DNA of 64,000 nucleotides from positions 1,674,001 to 1,738,000 of the forward strand of contig NZ_CP181447.1 of assembly GCF_048001765.1 (NCBI RefSeq). The letters are read 5' to 3'. A model generated the notes under the pieces. The model had not been told where the DNA came from. It was given only the letters and a program-made list of their open reading frames with translations, and did no database searches. Made by a program: the position numbers and the translations under genes. This DNA comes from Bombiscardovia asteroides_K (GTDB lineage Bacteria; Actinomycetota; Actinomycetes; Actinomycetales; Bifidobacteriaceae). Below, piece after piece: positions 33,736 to 42,438 of the stretch (position 1 is its first letter; the number at the start of each line of letters is the position of its first letter).

Positions 33736-35421
33736 ATGATGGGAGCCATGACAGCACAGAATGCGGGCAAGCCTGCCAGCCCCGAAGATCTGATCAACGT
33801 CGACGATCTGATCGGCAGGTACTACGATCTCGTCCCCGACCCTTCCATCCCCTCCCAGCGGGTGTCCTTCGGCACCTCCGGGCATCGTGGCTCCGCCCTG
33901 GCCACATCCTTCAACGAGGCCCACATTGTGGCCATCAGCCAGGCAATAGCCGAACAGCGGGCCAAGGACGGGGTAACCGGTCCGCTCTACCTGGGCCGCG
34001 ACACCCACGCCCTCTCTCTGCCCGCCTGGAAGACGGCCATCGAGGTCCTGACCGCAAACGGAGTCCGGGTGCGCATCGATGCCAATGATGACTACACTCC
34101 CACTCCCACCGTCTCCCAGGCCATCCTGACACACAACCGGGCAGCCGACGGCACCCAGCGCTTCTCCGGCAAGGATCTGGCCGACGGCATCGTGGTCACC
34201 CCCTCCCACAACCCGCCCACTGATGGCGGATTCAAGTATGACCCGCCCACAGGCGGTCCGGCTCCGGCCGAAACCACCAACGCAGTCGCCCAACGGGCCA
34301 ACGAGCTTCTGGGCGACTACAGACAGGTCAGGCGGATTCCCTTCGAGGATGCCATCAAATCCGACCTGGTGGAGCGCTTCGACTACCGGGAGCACTACGT
34401 GGCCGATCTGGGCAATGTCATCGACTTTGATCTGATCAGATCCTCCGGGGTCCGTCTGGGCATTGACCCGCTAGGCGGCGCCTCGGTCAACTACTGGCCG
34501 CTGATCAATGAAAAGTACGGCCTGAACATTGGCGTCGTCAACCCTGAGGTGGATCCGACCTGGCGGTTCATGACCATCGACCACGATGGGAAGATCCGCA
34601 TGGATCCCAGCTCCCCATATGCAATGAAGGGTCTGGTGGATCGCCTCAACGCCGGGGCCTGGGATTCCTACGACCTGGTGGGTGGCACTGATCCGGATGC
34701 CGACCGGCATGGCATTGTCTGCCCGGGGACCGGCGTTATGAACCCCAACCACTACATCGCCGTCTGCGTGGAATACCTCTTCTCGGGCAACCGACCCGGA
34801 TGGCCCCAGGGTGCCGGTATCGGCAAGACCTTGGTCTCCTCCTCCCTGATCGACCGCGTGGCTGCCTCCATCGGTGCCAGGCTGATCGAGGTGCCTGTGG
34901 GCTTCAAGTGGTTCGTTGACCCCCTCTTCAAGGGCGAGGTGGCCTTCGGAGGAGAGGAGAGCTCCGGGATGAGCTTCCTGCGCCGGGACGGCCGTGTCTG
35001 GACAACCGACAAGGACGGGCTGATTCCCGACCTCCTGGCTGCCGAAATCACAGCCAAGACAGGAAAGAACCCGGCCCAGCTCCACCAAGAGCAGGTGGAG
35101 CGCTTCGGCCAAAGCTGGTACAAGCGGGTGGACACCCCGACCACCCTGGAGCAGAAGCAGAAGTTCGCCCAGCTGAACGGCGACGATGTGACGGCTTCCA
35201 CTCTTGCCGGCGAGCCCATCACCGCCAAGCTGACCGAGGCCCCGGGCAATGGGGCCAAAATCGGAGGCATCAAGGTGACCACCCAGAACAACTGGTTCGC
35301 TGCCCGCCCCTCCGGCACCGAGAACATCTACAAGGTCTACGCTGAATCCTTCGTCTCCCCTGAGGCCTTGGACCAGGTTCTGGACGATGCCGACCAAGTG
35401 GTCGCCAAGGCCCTGGGCTGA
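33736..35421 (+). CDS. pgm: Phosphoglucomutase, alpha-D-glucose-specific
   Basis: Interconverts glucose-1-phosphate and glucose-6-phosphate. The 561-residue protein begins its conserved part with VSFGTSGHRGSAL. The phosphoserine loop is VVTPSHNPPTDGG (Ser in TPSHNP), the Mg loop is GGTDPDADRHGIV, the sugar loop is GGEESSGMSFLRRDG, and the phosphate-binding loop is ARPSGTENIYKVY. Starts at 33736, 33739 and 33748 are all possible; MTAQNAGK at 33748 may be the true N-terminus. Sugar-phosphate flow from galactose and glycogen makes it a natural partner of the glycosidases here. Confidence 0.96.
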   Translation: MMGAMTAQNAGKPASPEDLINVDDLIGRYYDLVPDPSIPSQRVSFGTSGHRGSALATSFNEAHIVAISQAIAEQRAKDGVTGPLYLGRDTHALSLPAWKTAIEVLTANGVRVRIDANDDYTPTPTVSQAILTHNRAADGTQRFSGKDLADGIVVTPSHNPPTDGGFKYDPPTGGPAPAETTNAVAQRANELLGDYRQVRRIPFEDAIKSDLVERFDYREHYVADLGNVIDFDLIRSSGVRLGIDPLGGASVNYWPLINEKYGLNIGVVNPEVDPTWRFMTIDHDGKIRMDPSSPYAMKGLVDRLNAGAWDSYDLVGGTDPDADRHGIVCPGTGVMNPNHYIAVCVEYLFSGNRPGWPQGAGIGKTLVSSSLIDRVAASIGARLIEVPVGFKWFVDPLFKGEVAFGGEESSGMSFLRRDGRVWTTDKDGLIPDLLAAEITAKTGKNPAQLHQEQVERFGQSWYKRVDTPTTLEQKQKFAQLNGDDVTASTLAGEPITAKLTEAPGNGAKIGGIKVTTQNNWFAARPSGTENIYKVYAESFVSPEALDQVLDDADQVVAKALG

Positions 35422-35449
35422 GCTGCAGACAAGACCGCCTGCCTTCCCT

Positions 35450-35490
35450 CCCCCGCATCAGCCATCGCTGGCGCGGGGGTTTCTGTTTTC
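35450..35490 (+). terminator. Terminator after pgm
   Basis: CCCCCGC (35450-35456) pairs with GCGGGGG (35473-35479), with an inner CAGC/GCTG. The stem is followed by TTTCTGTTTTC. It starts 29 bp after the pgm stop. Confidence 0.85.
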
Positions 35491-35507
35491 TTGCTTAGAC
35501 TGGAACC

Positions 35508-36503
35508 ATGACCAATGACAAGAATCTGGTCGTCTCCACCGACGGCAGCGCACTAAGCAATCCCAATGGCCCCATGGGCTGGGCCTGGGCCGATCACGAG
35601 GGCGGCGACGCGGATGCGGGAGGCGCCAGCAACGGCACCAATCAGATCGGCGAACTGTGCGCCGTGCTGCAGGCCCTGCGCGCCCATCCAGGCGAGCGCC
35701 CGCTGGTCATCGAAACCGACTCCCAATACGCCATCAACTGCTCCACCACCTGGGTGCCCGGGTGGAAGAAGAAGGGCTGGAAGAACTCACAGGGCAAGCC
35801 GGTCAAGAACCGCCCGCTTATTGAAGCCATCGACCGGGAGATCCAGGCACGGACCGGATCGGTCAGGTTTGTCTGGGTCAAGGGCCACGCCGGCGACACC
35901 TTCAACGAGAAAGTTGACACTCTGGCCCGCGGCTACGCCACAGCTGCAGGCAAGGGCGACCGGGAAGGCTGTCTGCCCATCGAAGGCTGGCGCTCGCTGC
36001 TGGCCTCCCCCTACGCCAAGGGCACTCAGGTGCCGTCCGCAGTCAAGGCTGAGCTGGACGGAGGACCCCAAGTTCTGGACGAGCTGGGCCACAAGAAGGT
36101 TCGCCTGGACCAGGAAGATCAGAAAGACCTGGCTGAAATCGCCGTCGAGTCCGAGGCTGTGGATTCCGAACAGGCCGAATCTGTGGCAGCGACGGCTGAC
36201 GCAGCCAATGTCACACCCGACCCCGACATAGCCGATGGTCAGGAAGACGAAGTCTCACCGGATTTGAAGGACACTTCAAATACCGACACTGTTGACCAGG
36301 AGACCAAGAATTCCGGCGCCCGGGGGCTGAGAGCCAGCGGCCGCATCCGCATCACGCCACCCCCATCCGGCAGCAGCATGTTCACCGGACAGGACCTGCA
36401 CATCGTCGGCAGCATCGATCTGGACGCTGACATCGACCCTGACGGATACGTGACCATCCATGAGGCACCTTTTCGTCTACACGCAATCGAAGTGAGGGAC
36501 TGA
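35508..36503 (+). CDS. rnhA: Ribonuclease HI with long C-terminal extension
   Basis: Cuts RNA in RNA-DNA hybrids. Residues 1-150 form RNase HI with the catalytic set Asp12 (VSTDGSAL), Glu49 (IGELCAVL), Asp71 (IETDSQYA) and Asp137 (NEKVDTLAR), and His127 in VKGHAGD. A normal RNase HI is about 150-160 residues; this one is 331. The extension has an acidic, Val/Ala-rich linker (about residues 210-265) and a compact C-terminal module with GRIRITPPPSG and DLHIVGSIDLDADIDPDGYV. The module is of unknown function. The ATG at 35508 is used. Confidence 0.9.
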   Translation: MTNDKNLVVSTDGSALSNPNGPMGWAWADHEGGDADAGGASNGTNQIGELCAVLQALRAHPGERPLVIETDSQYAINCSTTWVPGWKKKGWKNSQGKPVKNRPLIEAIDREIQARTGSVRFVWVKGHAGDTFNEKVDTLARGYATAAGKGDREGCLPIEGWRSLLASPYAKGTQVPSAVKAELDGGPQVLDELGHKKVRLDQEDQKDLAEIAVESEAVDSEQAESVAATADAANVTPDPDIADGQEDEVSPDLKDTSNTDTVDQETKNSGARGLRASGRIRITPPPSGSSMFTGQDLHIVGSIDLDADIDPDGYVTIHEAPFRLHAIEVRD

Positions 36504-36609
36504 GGGGATCATGGACCGTCAGGGGCCATCGTCTACACTGGAGTGAACCTGAATCAACAAGACCCGCAGACATCAGTCGTTGAGTACATGCGGGCATGAA
36601 GGAGCGTGT

Positions 36610-37308
36610 ATGGACAAGACCGAGCAGGACAAACTGAAGAAGGCCGCCGGCATCGAGGCAGCCAAGCTGGTCGAGGACGGCATGACCGCCGGACTGGGCA
36701 CCGGATCCACAGTCCGGTTCTTCGTGGATGAACTGGGACGGCGCGTCAAGGAAGAGGGCCTGGAGTTCACCGGCGTGACCACCTCCCGGCGGACCAAGGA
36801 GCAGGCTGAAGGCTACGGAATCCACATCGTCGACATCGACCAGGTGGATCACATCGATGTCACCATTGACGGCGCCGACGAGGTCGACAAGGATTTCAAC
36901 GGCATCAAGGGCGGCGGCGCAGCCTTGCTCTGGGAGAAGATAGTGGCAGTCAACTCCCGAAAGATCGTCTGGATTGTGGACGAGTCCAAGGTGGTCGACA
37001 CCATCGGCCGCTTCCCCCTGCCAGTGGAGGTCATCCCCTTCGGCGAGCGACACGTCCTGGATCGCTTCAAGGAGCGCGGATACAACCCGGTCCTGCGACT
37101 GGACGGCCAGGGGCAGCCGGTTCTGACCGACGAGCACAACCACATCATCGATCTGCATCTGGATCGGATCGAGCACCCGCAGGATCTGGCCCAGGACCTG
37201 ATCACAACCGTGGGTGTCGTGGAACACGGCCTCTTCCTCAACATGGTCGACACAGTCATCGTGGGCGACCCCAACGGGCCCCGGGTCATGACCAACGCCA
37301 ACAAGTGA
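36610..37308 (+). CDS. rpiA: Ribose-5-phosphate isomerase A
   Basis: Interconverts ribose-5-phosphate and ribulose-5-phosphate, feeding the pentose arm that bifidobacteria use with the phosphoketolase shunt. The 232 residues include GLGTGSTVRFFVDELG (phosphate loop), VTIDGADEVDKDF and IKGGGAALLWEKIVA with the catalytic acid region. The ATG at 36610 has AAGGAG upstream; ten further open codons before it are not conserved. Confidence 0.97.
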   Translation: MDKTEQDKLKKAAGIEAAKLVEDGMTAGLGTGSTVRFFVDELGRRVKEEGLEFTGVTTSRRTKEQAEGYGIHIVDIDQVDHIDVTIDGADEVDKDFNGIKGGGAALLWEKIVAVNSRKIVWIVDESKVVDTIGRFPLPVEVIPFGERHVLDRFKERGYNPVLRLDGQGQPVLTDEHNHIIDLHLDRIEHPQDLAQDLITTVGVVEHGLFLNMVDTVIVGDPNGPRVMTNANK

Positions 37309-37399
37309 TCATCAGCGAACATCTTGCCTCCCGGCTGACGGCACCTAAAAGCCTGGGAGCATCCGGCTGGCCACGATGACCAGCGATGATATGAACATG

Positions 37400-37432
37400 A
37401 AGCCCCCCGCGTCCATTCGATGCGGGGGGCTT
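37400..37432 (+). terminator. Hairpin terminator between rpiA and the bS22-like gene
   Basis: AAGCCCCCCGC and GCGGGGGGCTT form a perfect 11-bp stem with an 11-base loop. It lies about 90 bp past rpiA and also downstream of the convergent small gene, so it may work in both directions. A good T-run is lacking. Confidence 0.7.
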
Positions 37433-37463
37433 CGTTGACCCTGATGGGCCATAAGTCATAAAG

Positions 37464-37553
37464 CTACTTGCGCTGGTGACGAGTCTTGCGCAGCAGTTTG
37501 CGGTGCTTCTTCTTGCTCATCCGCTTGCGGCGCTTCTTGATGACAGAACCCAT
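37464..37553 (-). CDS. bS22-like (AURKAIP1/COX24 domain) small ribosomal protein, 29 aa
   Basis: A 29-residue, very basic peptide read on the minus strand: it starts MGSVIKKRRKRMSKKKHRK and ends TRHQRK. This is the conserved AURKAIP1/COX24 core found in actinobacteria, seen as an extra small-subunit ribosomal protein (bS22) in mycobacteria. The ATG at 37553 follows GGAGG with a 6-base spacer and the stop is TAG. It is too short for most gene finders. It faces rpiA across the hairpin at 37400. Confidence 0.88.
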   Translation of the reverse strand: MGSVIKKRRKRMSKKKHRKLLRKTRHQRK

Positions 37554-37620
37554 CCGAGCCTCCGATCCTTAGTTACCTGGAAGTGTCCAACTTGCTTATC
37601 GTACACCGCTTACGGGACGA

Positions 37621-38274
37621 CTAAAGCGGGAAGGCCTTGTAAAAAGCCTCCAGCGCAGTCCGCTGGCCCTGGGCACGGAAGACCACTGTATCATTCTGCC
37701 AGATGACCAGGGCCTTGTGCTCGTCGTCGCCATCCGCCTTCTCCAGGTAGGATCCGGTGACCGTGCCGCCGCTACGAACATTGCCCGAGGCCAGCTCCTT
37801 ACCGGACATGCCCGTGGACTGGCTGTCATAGAGTGCCTTGGCATCCTCGCTCCTGGACCACTGAGCCAGGTGAAGGGTCACATCCCCGCCCGACTTGCCG
37901 GTGGAGTAGACCAGGTTGTACTCCTCAATAGGTGTATGGGTGCTCCACTCGCTATCAGAATCCGCCTTGACGCGGGCGAACTCGCCTACCGTATCGGGCA
38001 TGGCCTTGAGCAGCTCGGAGGCCGAATCGGGCAGGGGCACCGCAGTGGCCTTGGGACTGCTGGATTGCGAAGGCTGCGAAGATGCGGAGGCCGAAGCCTG
38101 AGCGACGGGCTCCTGGCTGCGCACCGCCCAGTGAGGCCAGACAAAGGCCGATAGGAGCACTAGGACCACCACCGCCGCCAGGGCGATGACCAGACCGATC
38201 CGTCGACGGCGCTGCTTGGCGTGCGCGGAGGAGTCAGAGGAAGAGGACAGGGGTGCAGAAGGATTGTCAGCCAT
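37621..38274 (-). CDS. Membrane-anchored extracytoplasmic protein of unknown function
   Basis: A 217-residue protein with a Ser-rich, then Arg-rich cytoplasmic start (KQRRRRIG), one membrane helix (LVIALAAVVVLVLLSAFVW, residues about 28-46), a Ser/Gln/Ala linker and an outer domain of about 135 residues (GEFARVKADSDSEW, VIWQNDTVVFRAQG). No enzyme motif is visible. It is divergent from radA with a 90-bp gap. I do not recognise the domain. Confidence 0.75.
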   Translation of the reverse strand: MADNPSAPLSSSSDSSAHAKQRRRRIGLVIALAAVVVLVLLSAFVWPHWAVRSQEPVAQASASASSQPSQSSSPKATAVPLPDSASELLKAMPDTVGEFARVKADSDSEWSTHTPIEEYNLVYSTGKSGGDVTLHLAQWSRSEDAKALYDSQSTGMSGKELASGNVRSGGTVTGSYLEKADGDDEHKALVIWQNDTVVFRAQGQRTALEAFYKAFPL

Positions 38275-38364
38275 GTCTCCATTCTCTCATGGGCAGGGTG
38301 TCGGCACTGCGAAGATGACGTAAAAGCCCAGCTACTCGTCCCTGAATCCCGATAGCGTGCAGGT

Positions 38365-39774
38365 ATGGCCAAGACGACGACGCAATACGTGTGCACGGAG
38401 TGTGGCTGGACCGGCGGCAAATGGTTCGGACGCTGCCCGGAATGCGGCCAGTGGGGAACCATCGAGGAATTTCACGAAGCCCGTGTCGTAGGTGCAGGCG
38501 GGGGTCTGTCCTCTTCCGGCGGCAGCCATACGGCACCTGCGCCCCCGAAGACTGGCCTGGCCCGGCCTATCACCCGGGTAGGCACGGACCAGGTAAAGCG
38601 CATTCCTACAGGATTCGAGGAGTTCGACCGGGTCCTGGGCGGGGGCATCGTACCCGGGTCGGTCATTCTCTTGGCCGGTGAGCCGGGCATCGGTAAGTCC
38701 ACCCTCCTGCTGGAGACCGCCGGCCGGGTGGCAGACCGGGGCAGCGAGGGGAGCAAAGTGCTCTACGTATCAGGCGAGGAGTCCCAGGCCCAGGTCCGGA
38801 TGCGGGCCAGTCGGGTGGGAGCGCTCAAGGATTCACTGCTGCTGGCTTCGACCACCGACCTGGCCACAGTGCTGGGGCTGATCGAGCGCGAGAAGCCGGC
38901 ACTGGCCATTGTGGACTCCGCCCAGACCATCGTCTCCAGCCAGGTTGATGGCATTGCCGGAGGATCCACCCAGGTGCGCGAGGTGGCCATCAGCCTGATC
39001 GACATGGCCAAGTCGCACGACATCCCCATCCTCCTGGTCGGCCACGTGACCAAGGACGGCTCCATCGCCGGGCCGCGGACTCTGGAACATCTGGTCGATG
39101 TGGTCTGCCAGTTCGAGGGCGACTCCCAAACCGCCCTGCGCCTACTGAGGGCCGTCAAGAACAGGTTCGGCCCCACCGACGAGGTGGGCTGCTTCGACAT
39201 GGGCGAGCAGGGCATCGAGGAGGTCAGCGATCCTACGGGGCTTTTCCTGTCCACGACCGGGCAGGAGGTGGAGGGCACCTGCGTGACCTTCACCTTGGAC
39301 GGCCACCGCAGTCTGCCCATCGAGATCCAAGCCCTGGTCACCACCTCTGTACTACCCACACCCCGTCGCAACACCAACGGAATCGACGCCAACCGCCTGG
39401 CCATGTTGGCTGCGGTGCTCTACCGCCACGGCCGCGTCAACCTGTTGACACGGGACCTGTACGTGTCCACCATCGCCGGCGGACTGGCCAAGGAGCCCGG
39501 GTGCGACCTGGCCATCGTGGCCGCCCTGGCCAGTGCAGCCAAGTCCCGGCCCATCCTGCGCACAACCTGTGCCATGGGCGAGATATCCCTGACCGGACAG
39601 GTCAGGCCGGTGCCTCAGCTCAACCACCGGCTGCAGGAGGCTGCCCGGCTGGGATTCACCCGGGCACTGGTCCCGCCCGACCGGCACTCAGGAGGCCGAA
39701 AGTCCATTCAAGGACTAGAGGTGGTCGAGGTCACCTATCTGGCCGAAGCCCTGGAGGCCTTGGACCTGGTCTGA
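38365..39774 (+). CDS. radA: DNA repair protein RadA (Sms)
   Basis: A RecA-like ATPase that processes recombination intermediates. The 469 residues start with a C4 zinc finger (CTECGWTGGKWFGRCPECG). Walker A is GEPGIGKSTLLL, Walker B lies in LAIVDSAQTIVS, and the RadA-specific KNRFG motif is in AVKNRFGPTDEVG. A Lon-type C-terminal domain follows (GEISLTGQVRPVPQLNHRLQ). The ATG at 38365 precedes the zinc finger by ten residues, as in relatives. Confidence 0.97.
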   Translation: MAKTTTQYVCTECGWTGGKWFGRCPECGQWGTIEEFHEARVVGAGGGLSSSGGSHTAPAPPKTGLARPITRVGTDQVKRIPTGFEEFDRVLGGGIVPGSVILLAGEPGIGKSTLLLETAGRVADRGSEGSKVLYVSGEESQAQVRMRASRVGALKDSLLLASTTDLATVLGLIEREKPALAIVDSAQTIVSSQVDGIAGGSTQVREVAISLIDMAKSHDIPILLVGHVTKDGSIAGPRTLEHLVDVVCQFEGDSQTALRLLRAVKNRFGPTDEVGCFDMGEQGIEEVSDPTGLFLSTTGQEVEGTCVTFTLDGHRSLPIEIQALVTTSVLPTPRRNTNGIDANRLAMLAAVLYRHGRVNLLTRDLYVSTIAGGLAKEPGCDLAIVAALASAAKSRPILRTTCAMGEISLTGQVRPVPQLNHRLQEAARLGFTRALVPPDRHSGGRKSIQGLEVVEVTYLAEALEALDLV

Positions 39775-39898
39775 ACCCGATGGCCGCTGGTCTCCTATCG
39801 CATCATATGGCGTTCACCTGCCGACTCGTTAACCTGCCGGACTAGGATGGAGTCGCTGGAAGACCGACACCCATCATCATCGCGAGGAGCAGATCAGC

Positions 39899-40762
39899 AT
39901 GACCATCTTCACCAGGAAAACCATACGCAGGCTGACAGCGGCCGCACTCACGGCAGTCACGCTCATGGCCGGCGCGGCCTGTGGCTCCTCATCGAGCAAC
40001 AGCGGGCAGTCAGCAGACAAGCAGGACATCACCCAGCAGACCATCAAGCCCGGCACCCTGACCATTGCCACCGGAGACCCGGCATACGCCCCATACGTGC
40101 AGGACAACAAGCCCGAATCCGGCAAGGGCTACGAGGCGGCCGTGGCCTATGCCGTAGCAGAGAAAATGGGCTTCGACAAGGCACACGTCACCTGGACCCG
40201 GACCACCTTCGATGCCGCCATCGCCCCGGGAAGCAAGGACTACGACCTGAACATCCAGCAGTTCTCCATCACCCCGGAGCGTCGGCAGGCTGTGGACTTC
40301 ACACCCAGCTACTACAACTCCACCCAGTCGCTGGTAGTCAGAAACAATTCTCCATACGCTTCCGCAACCTCCCTCGCCCAGATCAAGGACGCCAAGATAG
40401 GGGCCATGGTCGGCTCCACCTCATACGAGATGGCTCACAAGCTGGTCAAGCCTGACATCGACACCTTCAACGACGACGTGGCTTCGTCCCAGGCCTTGGA
40501 TGCCAATCAGATCGACGCGCTTGTCGTGGACACTCCCTCAGCCGTGACCATGGTCGATTCCGGGCAGGTCAAGAACGCCAAGATCCTCGGGCAGATCAAG
40601 GGCTCGCAGGACCCGGAGGGCATGGGCATAGTCCTGCCCAAGGGCTCCAAGCTGACCCCGGCCGCTTCCAAGGCTGTCACCGCCCTGAAGAAGGATGGAA
40701 CCCTGGACAAGCTGCAGAAGCAGTGGCTGCACGTCTACACCTCCCTGCCTACCCTGGGCTGA
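39899..40762 (+). CDS. Polar amino-acid ABC transporter substrate-binding lipoprotein
   Basis: The 287-residue solute-binding component of the importer encoded by the next two genes. A signal peptide ends in the lipobox AGAACGSS, so it is a lipoprotein. The mature domain is the family 3 amino-acid-binding fold, with GYEAAVAYAVAEKMGF, RRQAVDFTPSYYNSTQSLVV and GAMVGSTSYEMA. Family 3 receptors bind amino acids such as Gln, Glu, Arg or Cys; the ligand is not clear here. The ATG at 39899 follows GAGGAGCAGATCAGC. Confidence 0.93.
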   Translation: MTIFTRKTIRRLTAAALTAVTLMAGAACGSSSSNSGQSADKQDITQQTIKPGTLTIATGDPAYAPYVQDNKPESGKGYEAAVAYAVAEKMGFDKAHVTWTRTTFDAAIAPGSKDYDLNIQQFSITPERRQAVDFTPSYYNSTQSLVVRNNSPYASATSLAQIKDAKIGAMVGSTSYEMAHKLVKPDIDTFNDDVASSQALDANQIDALVVDTPSAVTMVDSGQVKNAKILGQIKGSQDPEGMGIVLPKGSKLTPAASKAVTALKKDGTLDKLQKQWLHVYTSLPTLG

Positions 40763-40778
40763 GAGAAGAAAGGAAACC

Positions 40779-41645
40779 TTGTCGTTCATGGCCACCTCGG
40801 CACGGTACGCGGTCAGCGATATCCAACGGGAACGGGAACGCTACGGCCGTCGACAGAATCTGCGCTCCGTGGCGGTCAGCATCGCCAGTACGCTTGTATT
40901 GGCCCTGCTGATCGCCCTGGGGTTGCACGCCTCACCCGGCTGGCCCCGAGTCAAGCAGTCGTTTTTCTCCGGCGCCTACTTCGCTCAAGCCTTCCCCAAG
41001 GTCCTCCAAGGGCTCTGGCTCAATCTGGAGGTCCTTTTCTTCGCAGTCATCGGCGTGGCCCTGCTGGGCACCCTGTTGGCCATGATCCGCACCAGCCGGA
41101 ACCCACTGCTCTTCCCCCTGCGGGTGCTGGCCCAGGTCTATACCACGATCATGCGGGGCATCCCCATGATTGTGGTCCTCTACCTGATAGGCTTCGGCAT
41201 CCCCGGACTGGCCATCTTCAACCGGATTCCGGCTGCACTGCTGGGCACCGTGGCGGTCATCCTCTCCTATTCGGCATACATCGCCGAGGTGCTGAGAGCC
41301 GGCTTCCAGGATGTCAGCCCTTCCCAGAGGGCATCAGCACGCTCCCTGGGCCTGACCTCCGGGCAGACCATGCGTCTGGTAGTCATCCCCCAGGCCCTGC
41401 GCAAGGTGGCTCCGGCACTGATGAACGATTTCATCTCCATGCAAAAGGACGTGGGGCTGATTTCGGTTCTGGGAGCCGTAGACGCGGTCAGAGCGGCCCA
41501 GATCATTGTGGCCACCTCCTACAACTTCACCCCTTACGTGGTGGCCTCGGTGCTCTTCATCGCCACCTCGGTCCCCTTCATTCTTCTCAACGACTGGTAT
41601 TCCAACCGGCTGCGCAAGCGCGAACAGAGCGGAGGCATGGTATGA
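40779..41645 (+). CDS. Polar amino-acid ABC transporter permease
   Basis: The membrane component of the same importer, about 289 residues with a cytoplasmic N-terminus and around five helices. The HisM/GlnP-type signature is in LARSLGLTSGQTMRLVVIPQ-like text (ARSLGLTSGQTMRLVVIPQA), the EAA loop that contacts the ATPase. The TTG at 40779 lies four bases after AGGA and is favoured; the in-frame ATG at 40788 is 13 bases away and is the alternative. Its stop overlaps the ATPase start by four bases (ATGA). Confidence 0.93.
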   Translation: MSFMATSARYAVSDIQRERERYGRRQNLRSVAVSIASTLVLALLIALGLHASPGWPRVKQSFFSGAYFAQAFPKVLQGLWLNLEVLFFAVIGVALLGTLLAMIRTSRNPLLFPLRVLAQVYTTIMRGIPMIVVLYLIGFGIPGLAIFNRIPAALLGTVAVILSYSAYIAEVLRAGFQDVSPSQRASARSLGLTSGQTMRLVVIPQALRKVAPALMNDFISMQKDVGLISVLGAVDAVRAAQIIVATSYNFTPYVVASVLFIATSVPFILLNDWYSNRLRKREQSGGMV

Positions 41646-42409
41646 GCGAACAGGCAGGCACCGATCAGGATCAGCCGGTGCTCCGTCTGGAGGATGTGCG
41701 AAAAACCTACCCTGGGGGCAACAAGGTCCTGCGCGGCATCTCCATGACCATCATGCCTCATGAGACCGTGGCCCTGCTGGGTCCCTCCGGGTCGGGCAAG
41801 TCCACCCTGATGAAGTGCATCAATCTGCTGGAGACCGTCAACGACGGTAGAATCTGGCTGGGCGGAACCGACATCACCGATCCCAGGATCAACCAGGATG
41901 CCTGCCGGGCCAGAATAGGCGTGGTCTTTCAGCAGTTCAACCTCTTTCCCCACATGAACGTCCTGAAAAATGTGACTCTGGGAGCCATCAAGGTTCATGG
42001 CATGCCCAAGGACCAGGCTAGGGAACGTGCTTTGGAACTGCTGGATCGAATCGGCATGAGGAAGAAAGCCGGAGCCTACCCAGACCAGCTCTCCGGCGGT
42101 CAACAGCAGCGTGTGGCCATCGTCCGAGCCCTGATGACCGACCCTGAACTGCTTCTGCTGGATGAGATCACCTCAGCCCTGGACCCCATGCTGGTGGGCG
42201 AGGTCCTGGCTATGGTCTCGGAGCTGACCGCCGGTGGCACCACCATTCTCATGGCCACCCACGAGATGAGTTTCGCCCATCATGCGGCCAACCGGGTGGT
42301 TCTGCTGCTGGACGGTGTCATCGCCGAGAACGGCACGCCACAAGAGGTCATGGACGAGTCTGAGAATCCACGCACCAGGGAGTTCTTCAGCCACTTCCGG
42401 GGGCTGTGA
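41642..42409 (+). CDS. Polar amino-acid ABC transporter ATPase
   Basis: The 255-residue energising subunit, GlnQ/HisP type. Walker A is LLGPSGSGKSTLMK, the Q loop is VFQQFNLFPHMNV, the signature is LSGGQQQRVAIVRAL, Walker B is LLLLDEITSALDP, and the switch His is in LMATHEMSFA. With the two upstream genes it forms a complete amino-acid importer operon. It is convergent with ribF, 29 bp away. Confidence 0.96.
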   Translation: MSEQAGTDQDQPVLRLEDVRKTYPGGNKVLRGISMTIMPHETVALLGPSGSGKSTLMKCINLLETVNDGRIWLGGTDITDPRINQDACRARIGVVFQQFNLFPHMNVLKNVTLGAIKVHGMPKDQARERALELLDRIGMRKKAGAYPDQLSGGQQQRVAIVRALMTDPELLLLDEITSALDPMLVGEVLAMVSELTAGGTTILMATHEMSFAHHAANRVVLLLDGVIAENGTPQEVMDESENPRTREFFSHFRGL

Positions 42410-42438
42410 GTTACAAAGTACTTTCAGCTTTACAGCTT

